64,000 nt of DNA. Origin: Datisca glomerata (lineage: Eukaryota; Streptophyta; Magnoliopsida; Cucurbitales; Datiscaceae). Below the pieces are notes generated by a model. That model made no database searches and had not been told where the DNA came from. It saw only the letters and a program-made list of their open reading frames with translations. Location: the NCBI GenBank assembly GCA_003255025.1, contig QANY01013423.1:1725779-1789778 (forward strand), written 5' to 3'. A program made the position numbers and the translations under genes. Positions 1 to 10,274 of this stretch are shown here, piece after piece; position 1 is the stretch's first letter; each line of letters opens with the position of its first letter.

Positions 1-1440
1 TCTCCACTCGTTTAATATGGTTATCTTTGATTTTTATTTATTTATTTTCATACTCTATAAAAATATTTATCATTAAAATACAATTTTTTCTGTCATCATT
101 AAATAACAATTAGAAAACTAAAATATTTATTGTTATAGGTATTCTCTTAATCACCAATGACGGGATGATACGTGTCACAACACAAGAGAACCACTAGTAA
201 ATTCTAAAAGGAAATGAATCGACCTCGTCTGGTCGATCTTGAGGAAGCTCGAGTTGCGCAGACCCGAGCACAAGCAAGGTAGCGGAGGAATAGTGGTTTC
301 TTTTAGCCAGATTCTAAAGATTATTGATAGGGCTAGGGTTTTGTTCGAGGATATTTTCTCAATGAGTGTTAATCATCAAGGTTGCATTATGTACCAATAT
401 AAAACAAAATAACCTAAAACTCCATCATTATATGATAAATAAAACCATATACATCTACTCATTCCAGAATCATTCTTAAAATCTAAAAGCCTAATATAAC
501 ATTTTATCTTCACAAATTATAATCGCTATTAATACATACATTATTATCTCACGAGCCAAAATTAGAAAAAATCATAGCAGGAGAGTAGGCATTCCCTTTC
601 ATTCAAAAAGAAGCCACCAAAGGGGATGAGATGACCAGACAATAGAGATGAAAATTCGTCGATAAATAATCCAGAAAAGAGAAATTTATAGGTCAAAGAT
701 AGATAATGTTGCATTTTTGAATTTTGATGAGGGGTGAATTTAATATGCTAGGTTTTGTATCCATGAAGACAACACACAATCACGTTTGAAACTCAGTGAA
801 AAAAGTCCATTTGAACATAGACAGAAAAAGAAAGAGAGAGGTCTTGCCATTTCATAAGTTGATGAATGCACAAGCACCAAGGCAAACACCTCCTAAACCC
901 AAACGGAAATAACTCCAAGCAAAAAGGGGGAAATATTTGTAAAGAAAAGACATACTTATCAGATATGAATTATGACCCCAAGGCTTGTTAATGTCTTTTA
1001 ACGTCTGCGCATATTAAATGCAGATAATCATTTTATGTTAACTTCAAACAATCGTATTATTAAGTCAAATTAAAAAAGTACAATATTTTTAGATTGAAAG
1101 TCATTGTTCTTCCGAACGTTGAAAAGTAATTTTCAATATTGTAGAAATCATAAAATTTAAGGAATGCAAAATTAAAATAAACCATCATGCTAACTCAAAT
1201 ATTAACAAAAAAGATATTTTATACATAAAATATTATTAACTGTTAACTATTCCGTCCAATATCTAAAAATAATTTATCATAAAAAAAATTTACAAATAAC
1301 GTGCAATGCATGTAGATTACATCATTTTATAGTCTAGTGTATTAAAAGTCACTTGAAAAGAAAATCATTTTATGGTTTATTTTATCTAAGCTATATTTAT
1401 TACTACAATACCACAATTTAGGGTAACCCCTGACATTTTA
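1..1440. other. unassigned AT-rich stretch
   Basis: I see no coding exon, RNA gene or clear repeat here. A short open stretch near 214-280 has no recognisable similarity. The rest is AT-rich, stop-dense DNA typical of decayed intergenic sequence. Confidence 0.5.
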
Positions 1441-1470
1441 TGCATATACCATTTTGCACGTTCACCTTTA

Positions 1471-1672
1471 TGAGTCTTGTAAATCATTTCTCTGTAGTGA
1501 AGTACTATCAAAGTCACTCTGTGGCTTTTCTTTTATTTTAAGGGTTTTCCACGTAAATCATGATATTTTTATTCTCCCATTCTCTCTCTAAATTATTCTC
1601 TTAATTTTCATATCATGATATAGGAAATCCACGACCGATTATCAAAGACCGTGAATTTTTCCTTTACATTTT
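1471..1672 (+). repeat. LTR end, left copy (R-U5-like)
   Basis: This aligns with 6565-6770 over about 200 bp with scattered differences. Shared landmarks are a GAG-CTTGTAAA-like start, TTTCCACGTAAATC, CTCTCTCTAAATTATT and CCGATTATCAAAGACCGTGA. Similarity stops upstream of about 1471. Confidence 0.6.
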
Positions 1673-1802
1673 GGTGTTTTCATTGAAAGATGAGAAAAAA
1701 AACTCAAGATATATTTTCTCAAAACGCTAAAAAACAAACCAACCGCTTTTGACAACGGATATGGAAGCTGACACAGCAACGACTGAAGTCGGTAGCCAGC
1801 CA

Positions 1803-1896
1803 CAATGCTCGTCACGCGAACACTAAAGTCACTTCATGTGGGCGGTGGAACACTAAAGTCGCAATGCTCGTCACGCGAACACTAAAGTCACTTCAT
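1803..1896 (+). repeat. 58-bp direct repeat, two copies
   Basis: A 36-bp stretch that includes GCTCGTCACGCGAACACTAA occurs at 1803-1838 and again at 1861-1896, a 58-bp period. The part between carries GGGCGGTGGAACACTAAAGT. It lies just inside the left LTR end. Confidence 0.75.
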
Positions 1897-2046
1897 GGAT
1901 GAGAACGGGCTCGCTCAATCAATCACAGAGTGGGCGGTGGAAAATATGTTGGAGCGGAAAATGGTTGAGATGAGGAAGCTGGGAGCGGGCGAAGTGATGA
2001 ATTTGGAAACTTTGACCCCCTCCCCACTGTGCCCAGAAATCTTAGT

Positions 2047-2180
2047 CGCTCTAGTACCAAAGAAGCTTGAAAATGAATAAGTCTGAAAAGAAAGAAGCTT
2101 GAAAAAAAGAATTCTGAAAGAAAGAAGCTTGAAAGGGAAGAAGTCTGGAAAGAAGAAGCTTGAAAATGAAGAAGTATGAA
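2047..2180 (+). repeat. purine-rich short repeats
   Basis: Irregular repeats of GAAGCTTGAAAATGAA / AAGTCTGAAAAGAAAGAA type, almost all purine on the plus strand. The complementary strand yields spurious Ser/Phe-rich open frames. A second block of the same kind lies at 4480-5060. Confidence 0.7.
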
Positions 2181-3124
2181 AAGAAGGAAAACGTTATGGC
2201 GACGAGAATGAGAAGCGACGTGGCAACGACAATGAAAATGTCGTGATGATGGCAATGGAAACGTCGTGGCAAGGATAATGAAAATGGCAATAGGGATGAC
2301 ATTGGAAACGGAAATAAATTGAAAGACGAAAGGGAAACAACATGACAACGGAATCGGAAGTGAAAAATGGTAAACTCGTTCCTTGTTATTCGATTCACAT
2401 TATTATTGGCCTATTTCTTTTACGTCATTATTATTTGAAATAAGAAAAATAGATATGAAAATATCGAGAAAAAAAGTTGTTAAATCAATTTAATGTATTA
2501 TATGATAAACAAACTTTTAAATTTTAAATTCAAATCTGAATCTTAAATTATATTTAGAATTTTGAATTTCAAAATGTCTTATCTGATACGATAAGATTAT
2601 CGTATTTTGAACAATAAAATATTTTATCTAAATTTTGCTTTGATAATATTATCCTGCATTCTGATTCAAATTTAAATCATGTTTTGAATTTTGAAACATC
2701 TTATCTAAAATTTGTTATGATAAGATTGTTTTAAATTTTCAATTTTGAAATTAAGGTTGTCTCAAGTTATAAAAAAATCCTTCTTGATTGATGAATGGAA
2801 ATATAAAATTTTGATCGGTATATCTTCGAAGATCTTCTATTTTCTTTTCTGTGTGCAAAAGTGCAGGAAAATAAGGGATGAACAAACAACGTGAACGGAA
2901 ATGTCTTGATGATGAAAACTGAAATATCTTGACGACGGAAATGAATAGGCCATTGCTACGGGAACAAAGACACCAACGAAAAGAATAGAATAGTCTTAAC
3001 AATGGAACGGGAAAGAGTAGTATAGAAATTACCCGCAACAGAGTCACATTTGTAGAATTCAAGTAGAAGTGGGTGATCTTTGACGTACAAACCATCACCT
3101 ATCAACCAGATTCAGTTTTTAAAT

Positions 3125-3975
3125 TGAAGTGATAGGAAGAGAACTATATAGAAAATTATACGTTGTTTGAAAGATAAGGAAATTAGCTTCCTGAAAAATT
3201 TTACGAAACTTAATTTGGAGCTTCGGGGTAAAAGTTATGACAGTTTTCATACAAACTGTTTGGAAAGAAGATTACGTAGAACTATTAATTTCAAAAATTA
3301 AACTGTAATAATCAGCGGATGATTACATTATGAATCATATATCATTAGAAATATATGAAAGTCTATTTCTTGGAGAATTTTACAGAATTCAATTTGGAGC
3401 TCTCAGTCAAAAATTGTGGTAGTTTTTGTGCACGTTGTTTAGAAACAAAGATAGCAAGGAATAGTAAATTTTGAAAATTATACTGCATCAATTGAGAGTT
3501 GATCACATAGCAAAGCATTTATTATTATGAAGATATATAATTCTACTTTTTGGGAAACTTTACGGAATTGATTTTGGAGCTCACAACAAAAAGTTATGAT
3601 GATTTTTGTGAAAGCTGTTTGAGAAAATAGAATATGCATAATGGTCAAACTCGAAAATTAAACATAATTTACTGAGAGTCAACTACATGAAAAATCTTAT
3701 ATCATTGGAAAGATACATAAGTCTACTTATCGGTAAATTTTACAAAATTTAGTTCAGATTTTCTGATCAAAAGATATGAAAATTCTCATGGAGGATGTTC
3801 AAGAAAGAAGACTGTACAGAACTGTCAGCTTCATTTATTAAGTTTCACCAACACATCTAAACTTAATAGACAAATCACACGTCACTATAAATCTACGGAA
3901 GTTAGTTTCTTTATATTCTTTACGGAATGAAATTCGAGCTTCTAGAAGAAAGTTACGGTATACTCATTCCATTAA
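3125..3975 (+). repeat. satellite-like array, five 180-bp monomers
   Basis: The landmark TTAC(G/A)(A/G)AA-TT-GGAGCT recurs at 3201, 3380, 3560, 3740 and 3920, a spacing of 179-180 bp. Other shared landmarks are a ...CATATATCATT-GAA(A)GATA(T)AT- segment and an AGTCTACTT segment. Monomers are well diverged but colinear. About 180 bp is one nucleosome repeat, and a common length for plant satellites and for tandem arrays inside Tat/Ogre retrotransposons. Confidence 0.85.
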
Positions 3976-4079
3976 AATATTATATATGATGTTGTTCAAC
4001 ATTCTTGTCGCAGATATATGTGTACGGGAAAAAGAAAAAGAAAAACAAATGGGAGAAACTCTAGAAAGATCCCGACAGG

Positions 4080-4440
4080 AAATTTAGACCCGTGAGTTTT
4101 ATGAAAAGCTTATGTCCTTGGAAGTGTCTACATACATCATTCTCAGAAGGAAATTTAGGGCCTCTGAGCTTTGCGAAAAGCTTATATTCTTGGGAGTATC
4201 TACGGACATCGATCTCAGAATGAAACATGTCCCTGAAATTATTAAGATCTTACGTCCATGAAAAGCTTTCACTTTCTAGAGGAAACGGGCCCTTGAGCTC
4301 ACAAAGAGTTCATGTCCATGAAAACTTTTACTTTTTAAGGGAAACAAGCCTCTGAGCTCACCGAGAGTTCATGTTCATGCAGACTTTTATTTTTTAAAGA
4401 AAGTGGACCCCTGAGCTCATTAAGAGCTTAAGTTCATGAG
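4080..4440 (+). repeat. tandem array of about 60-bp units
   Basis: Successive diverged units carry GAGCTCA(C/T)-AAGAGTTCATGT, CATGAAAACTTTTACTTT and AGGGAAACAAGCC-type blocks, roughly every 60-65 bp. The array directly follows the 180-bp array inside the same element. Confidence 0.65.
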
Positions 4441-4479
4441 GAATAGTGTATGCAGTACTACCCTCTAAAGAAAACAAAA

Positions 4480-5060
4480 AAGAAAAAAGTCTGAAAAGAG
4501 AGGAAGTTCCGAAAAGAAAGAGCTCTGAAAAGAAGGAAGAGCTCTGAAAAAAAAAGCTTAGAAAGAATGAAGTTATGAAAAGAGAAAGCTCTAAAAAGAA
4601 GGAAGTTTGAAAAGAATGAAGTTCTGAAAAGGAAGAGATATGAAAAGAAATAACTCTAAAAAGAAGGAAGAATGAAGTTTTGAAAAGAAATAAGCTCTAA
4701 AAAGAAGGAAGAATGAGGTTTTGAAAAAAAAATAGCTCTGAAAAGAATTAAGAATGAAGTTCTGAAAAGAAAGAATTTCAAAAAGAAAAGAAGTCTGAAA
4801 AGAAAAAAGTTTAAAAAGTAAGAAGTCTGGAAAAAAAATTTAAATAGGAATAAGTTTGGAAATAAAGAAATTTGAAAAGGAAGAAGACCAAAAAGAAAGA
4901 ATTTCGAAAATGGAGGAAGTTCCCAAAAGAAAGAGCTTTGAAAATGAAGAGCTCTGAAAATAAGAAAGTTTGAAAAGAAAGAAGTCTGAAAAGAAATAAA
5001 TTTGAAAATGAAGAAATCTAAAAATAAAGAAATTTGATAAGAAAATATAATTGCAAAGGA
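4480..5060 (+). repeat. long purine-rich simple-sequence block
   Basis: About 580 bp of nearly uninterrupted purine on the plus strand, with motifs such as AAGTTCTGAAAAGAAAGAAG and GAAGTCTGAAAAG repeated irregularly. It is the same family as the block at 2047-2180. It has no coding value; open frames on the minus strand are by-products of the base bias. Confidence 0.75.
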
Positions 5061-6480
5061 AGAAGGCGGACATAATCTTGGAAAGAATATTCAACATTTA
5101 GAAAAAACCAAAAATGAGAAATGAAGAAATTTGAAAACGAGAGTAAGGAAACGAGAGTGAGACAAAGTGAGAAGGAAAGTAAGATAAAAGAATAGAGGAA
5201 ATTTACTAAGTCTTGAAGAAAAGAAATTTATAAAAACATACAAAAGGTACGGTTGTATCAGCAACAACATCTCCAACATAAGGGTTGACAACAACATCCT
5301 CGACAGGGAGATTAGCAAACGGCTTGTCAAATAGCAGTTTGAAAAATTGTGTCACATGTTCCTAAGAAATACTTGTAAACGGAAATGCTCAAATCAAGCC
5401 ATCTCAATACCAAGCTGAAGTTGCTCACCTAGCAGGAAACACTCACGATGAAATCTAAATGAATAAGAGGCTTACAAATGGGGTCATGGTTCTTTATTTG
5501 AACTTAAGTCCTCCTCTTAAAAGAAAATGGACAGTTCGTAAGTCCCTCTCAAAATGAAAATGGGTCATGGTTTTTTATTTGAACCTAAATCCTTGAAAAA
5601 ACATGAAAAATCCTACCAATGGAAGTGAGGGCATCAAACTTAAATACCTGTAATAAAATTATGATATGATACATTTGTTCCATACTCATTTCAATAAATT
5701 ATTATATTATTCTTGTACAACATTCTTAACAGATCTCAACGTATGAGAAAAAGAAAAGAAAAAACTCTATCAATGAGCCCGTAATGAAAGGAATGAAAGA
5801 CATAACAGAAAATGAAGGGATGACACCTAACAACGGATATATCTTTTTCCAAAAGGCACTAGACCCATACCAACTCTGAAATGGTGCTTAAAAAAAATTC
5901 TCTGAACGCGAAGATGAAATGTTACTCTAAAAAGGAACATTTGAAGGCGTGACTGAGATGCCATAATCTGCGGAAGTAATAACGTGACACGTAAGAAAAA
6001 GGAACTAAAAGTTCTGACACGATCAAAATTCGTACAGCATGCGGCATGGTCCTAAGAACGAGGAGATGAAGCGACTAAAGAATACGGAAAAGATAGTCAT
6101 AAATGATGCGCAAAAAGGTGGAGAGTAATGATATGCAATAATAGCAGAGCAAAATTAACATTACATTTCCACGAAAAAAAACTCTATTAAGCGTAATGGG
6201 GCCAATGAACATGCAAAAATTCACATGGCACATGACAAGATCTAGGTCAAAGACTCCATAAAAAAGAAGATAGAGCAAGAACCGTAGGATCAACTAGACG
6301 GTTATGAAAAAAATATCAATCAAACGAAAGTATATGGTTCACCAATGTGACAATTTGATTGATCAGATGCTCAATATTTACTTACGATTGTTAATGTTGA
6401 TAAGCTAGATTTCAGAGGCATATTCTTTTGATCATATTTTCAGATAAAATTAGATAAACTATATCAGCTTTTATGTAATG
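5061..6480. other. non-coding interior of the LTR derivative
   Basis: No readable exon. Around 5490-5600 there is a diverged direct repeat: GGGTCATGGTT(C/T)TTTATTTGAAC occurs twice, with TTAAGTCCTCC and CTAAATCCTTG after it. Otherwise the DNA is unassigned. Confidence 0.5.
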
Positions 6481-6483
6481 AAA

Positions 6484-6770
6484 GTTTATAAATAGAAGCA
6501 AGATATAACTCAAAAAACACACTACAACCTTCAATACTCATAAGAAATAAGTTCACTATGTAGTTTGCATGAGCCTTGTAAACTCTTTCTCGATAATAAA
6601 ATACTATTAAAATCTTCCCGTAATTTTTCTTTCCTTTAAGGGCTTTCCACGTAAATCGTGATATATTTATTCTCTAATTCTCTCTCTAAATTATTTTTTT
6701 GATTTTCATATCATCATGTAAAAAATTCATGACCGATTATCAAAGACCGTGAATTTTTTTCTTTACAGAT
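6484..6770 (+). repeat. LTR end, right copy, with TATA-like box
   Basis: The last about 205 bp match the left LTR end. Upstream, GTTTATAAATAGAAGC (about 6484-6499) looks like an LTR promoter TATA box, placed as expected before the R region. No primer-binding site follows, consistent with a 3' LTR. Confidence 0.55.
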
Positions 6771-7215
6771 ATAACTCATTAAGGAAACTCTTTCTTCAAA
6801 GTACTACTTTACTTTTTCTTCTTCAAAGTAATGGAATTTTGGATTTCCCATGTTTCCTATGTAGCAAAACAGAGTAGCCGAAATCAAGTTTTCTATTTCT
6901 TTCTAACTAAAATAGTTAGATCAAACAAAAATATCTCATGTTTATCATTTGTAAAATTGATAGAGAATTGCTCGATGCTACAAACAATGGAAAATAAGTC
7001 AGAATAACTTAGTAAAATATAAGAAAAATTCAATATCACATCTTCAGAGGCATCAGTTCCAGGGATCTTAGTAGTTTGTCACACTTTAGATCTAAGTTAG
7101 ACGCAGAAAAATACTTAATAACTAAGGACGATGCTAAATGACTAAGGACATCAGATATCCCAAACAAGCAGAGATACCGCCAATTGCTACTGGGTGTATG
7201 TGTATCAAGCATTAC
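6771..7215. other. no gene recognised
   Basis: AT-rich spacer between the LTR copy and the myosin relic. It may contain decayed intron sequence of that relic, but nothing can be assigned. Confidence 0.4.
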
Positions 7216-7543
7216 CTATTGGTCTTGAAGCATTCGAATCCATAAATGTCAAGAACACCACTCAGACATTTTGACATAGGATCTTGTTCAATGGATATAT
7301 TGATTTTATCCACCAATGCATGAGGATCACACCTGAAAATTTGAAATACATATAAGATAAAAATGCAGAGCGTGCAAAAATTAAGAGGTATTTTCTTGTT
7401 AAAAGCAGTTACAGCTCACATGAGAAGTTCAGTTGTCACATGAAGATGGAATTTTGATTCTTCATTTTTTACAACTGATGAATCACTCTCTTCTCCCTTG
7501 GAAAAATCAATATTACCAAGATGAAGAATTGTAGCCACACCCT
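7216..7543 (-). pseudogene. myosin head relic (plant myosin XI type), two exons
   Basis: On the minus strand two exon-like blocks encode parts of a plant myosin motor. The upstream block (about 7541 to 7421) reads VATILHLGNIDFSKGEE, then an acidic stretch, then KFHL-TTELLM. The downstream block (7332 to 7216) reads [13 protein letters not shown], then [15 protein letters not shown]. These are the conserved HLGNI-F and VLDIYGFE-F regions of the head domain. The second block is framed by a CAG acceptor and a GTAAT donor. A TGA follows ELLM, where family members have a Cys codon. The roughly 40 residues expected between the blocks (the region ending RLFDW) are missing, and no flanking exon was found. 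It is a broken fragment, not a gene. Confidence 0.8.
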
Positions 7544-8140
7544 GAAACTTGCATAGAAAGAGAGGATTTGACACGTGTGGCAAAGAGAGGTTGGTTTGTC
7601 ACACATGACAATGGGTATTAAACTACTCCATTGCCCATTAAAAAGGTCACGTGTAAGTCACGTGCATTGACTTCGTAAGTTTTTTGAACGTAAGTCACGG
7701 TAAAAGGTATTGATAAAACAAAATGAAAAGTGTGTCGATTTCTGTAAGATTTTAAAGGTGAGGGTGCAAAATGTTATAGGGGTGCAAAGGTCGGGGAGTC
7801 CAGTATAATTAATCCCATGATTTATTATTTGACATCCTTAAATGTGACTGGTTGACCTACATGTTTATACATACGTCGAACCGGCTCACTTAACAAAATT
7901 TATTAAAATTATATTAATCATCTTATATTAATTATTAATGTTGATTAATTAATAATTAATTAAGATGCATTTTCAATTTCTTATTTTTATTAAATTTTAC
8001 ATTTGTCTTTTTGTCTCTCAATCAATTTCATTTTTTTGTTCAAAAGGAAAATATTTATTTTTGTTATCAACTGTACATATTTTAATAGAAGAAATAAGTA
8101 GTCGAATTTCAGTATCTTACCACTTGATCGATAATTTCAA
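7544..8140. other. spacer between myosin relic and MULE
   Basis: No coding exon recognised. GGTCACGTGTAAGTCACGTG near 7645-7665 carries two CACGTG/CACGTGT-like boxes, without a gene to assign them to. AT-only DNA around 7900-7960 may be near the left end of the MULE. Confidence 0.4.
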
Positions 8141-8685
8141 GTGTGGACAGAACCAAAAAATAGCCTTCATTCACTCTCTCCCTTAGTCCAAAGTTCGAAC
8201 CTGCATTCTTCTCCCCCTAACGTCGTTCGTCGTCGATTGTCGTTGGAGATTACCGCCATTTTGCCAGCATTAACCCCTTCACACTCTTATTTCACTCTCA
8301 TTCACATAAAAACTTTTCAATCTCTCAAATCACAAGCAAAAACTCCTCAAACCCTAGGTATATTTTTAACTCTTTTGACTTTTAAATTTGTTTTTCAAAT
8401 CTTAAAATTGTTCTTTTTTATGAATATTGTATGATGCGTTCAATCAATTTATAATCTCTCTCTCATTGTATCTCTCAAACCCTGGATTTCAATTTTAGTT
8501 ATAAATGTGTTTTTGGTTCTCAAAATTTAGATGAATTTTCTCAATTATGTGTTGTTTAAACTTTCAATTTGTGAATGAGTGGATATGTTATGAAATTGTA
8601 GTTATTAACTTTGAATTCGTAGATCTTATTGTAGAATTCTAGAACTAGTTCTGAAATTGTTGGATATTGCTTTCTAGGTTGACAA
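8141..8685 (+). promoter_or_regulatory. 5' leader of MULE transposase with a 5'-UTR intron
   Basis: A pyrimidine-rich leader ends ACCCTAG|GTATAT (donor at 8358). The acceptor TTTCTAG|GTTGACAA (ends 8677) lies 8 bp before the first ATG at 8686. Copy 2 keeps the same leader on the minus strand near 43250-42780, including GAGAAATT-like and AAACCCTAG(C/G)TATAT segments, which supports a real, conserved leader intron. Confidence 0.55.
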
Positions 8686-10274
8686 ATGAGGGAAATATCA
8701 ATGGTAGTTTTATGTTACATGAATAATAAGGTCGTAGTCGGTATAAATAGAGTTTCTTATTATCAACTTTCAATTATGATAATTGTAATTCATAAGAAGG
8801 TTACTTTTGATGAGCTCTATAATACTTTTTGTGAAGCCTTGTCAATTGACCACCTCTATTGGAACTTGGACATAGTTTATCGATATCCCCTTACTCTTGG
8901 TGTGGGTCATTCAACTGTGTGGAATTTTTTATACAGAATGATAATTTCGCTCATGTGATGTTTACTACTGTGCTTCAAATTCCTCCACTAAATACAATTA
9001 ACTTGTATCATGACAATACAATTAAGTACATGATAGTGCAATAATTTCTCCCTTCCATGACAATGTACCTAGTAGTTCTTTGCCACATGAAGATGCAGAG
9101 GCTCGTGACGTTCATGTGAATACATCTAGCCCTCTACGTAGCTTCTTCTTGGTAGAATTTGAGGAGATAAAAGTTTGTAATGTTGAGATTGATGAAGATG
9201 ATTAGGTTGAAGAAGATGATATTGTGAACTCCTCAGTTGAAATACTCCAGCATGAACCCTCTTCACATTTCCTGCTCAGTTGGATTGGAATGTCGTAAAT
9301 GCAAAGCTAGATCAGATATTCATTCAACGTACTAGGATACAGAATGAAACAAGTGAATTATACAAATGTTTGCATTTTGAAAGTAAGGCAGACCTTAAGT
9401 ATGCTTTGAAAATATGCTTGATACTTAGGCATCCACATTTTGGTATGGTAGAGTCATTGCTAAACCTTTAAGTTATAAAATGCAAGAAGTTTGACGAAGG
9501 TTGTCAATGGAAAGTTCGTGTGTGTCGTCGAAAAGCACATAATATGTTTGAAACAATCTAATCTATCGAACCTCACATATATGTATATGCAAGATTAACA
9601 CAAGACCATTCACAGTTGGACTGAACATTAATTGCACGAAAGTTGCAAGATGTCATGAAATGGGATCCCACTACATCTATTGCAGCACTTCATCATACGG
9701 TGAAAGATAAATTTAGGCATAATGTGCATTGCAAAAAGGTTTGGGAAGCTAAACGAAAAGTAATTGTTAAAAGTTTTTGGTGATTGGGATAAATCTTACC
9801 AGCAGCTATCAATATAATGCTTGTGAAATCAAATCATGTCACTGCAGTGCTAAGAAAAACACATAACATCAATGAACAAGGTCATGAGATGTTCAGATAT
9901 GTGTTATGGTTCTTTGCTGCTACTATAGAATGTTTCAAATATTGTAGATCCGTCATTCAAATTATTGACACATTTTTATATGACAAGTATAAGCATAAGT
10001 TGTTGTTTGACACACTAGTTGATTCAAATAGACGTATCTTTTCAATTGCTTATGCTAAGTTAATGAGAAAGCCATAGATTGTTGGTCATTATTTTTGTAT
10101 TGCTTCAGGCATTACGTTACGCAGAGGGAATACCGGTGTTAATATCTGACTGACATGCTGGTATAAAAGCTGTAGTACATAATCAACAACTTGGATGGTT
10201 AGGACCATTAGCCCATCATCGATATTGTTTGAGGCATGTTGCGAGTAACTTTAATGACAAATATAAGAATAATG
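8686..10274 (+). pseudogene. mudrA-like MULE transposase, N-terminal and catalytic part
   Basis: The frame starts MREISMVVLCYMNNK and continues through frameshifts. Next come an acidic linker, a DNA-binding region (FESKADLKYALKICL, then KFDEGCQWKVRVC), and the MULE transposase core: THNINEQGHEMFRYVLW, then VIQIIDTFLYDKYKHKL around 9955-10010. There follows ISD-stop-HAGIKAVVHNQQ and HHRYCLRHVASNFNDKYKNN at 10130-10274. The family's DDE acidic residues lie in the D-TFLY and ISDRHAG motifs; in the latter CGA (Arg) has become TGA. Further stops occur, for example near 9200 and 9560. At 10275 the reading frame runs directly into a foreign insertion and resumes at 12472. A decayed gene, read with high confidence as MULE because the motif order matches the family. 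Confidence 0.9.

Larger units (their letters stand above)
1471..6770 (+). mobile_element. LTR-retrotransposon derivative without coding capacity
   Basis: The stretch is bounded by two direct copies of an LTR-end (R-U5-like) sequence at 1471-1672 and about 6565-6770. Both contain TTTCCACGTAAATC, then CCGATTATCAAAGACCGTGA, then a T-rich end. Just inside the left copy, at 1674-1690, TTTTGGTGTTTTCATTG resembles a decayed plant gypsy primer-binding region. No gag or pol frame can be read between them; instead there are several tandem arrays. This is what is known of large non-autonomous LTR derivatives (LARDs), and of the tandem-repeat-rich untranslated parts of Tat/Ogre elements. The 5' end of the left LTR and target duplications were not found, so the outer limits are approximate. 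It could also be two separate LTR fragments. Confidence 0.5.

Noticed and set aside
1923..2398. 141- and 115-residue minus-strand frames
   Set aside because: Phe/Ser-rich translation of purine-rich simple repeats.
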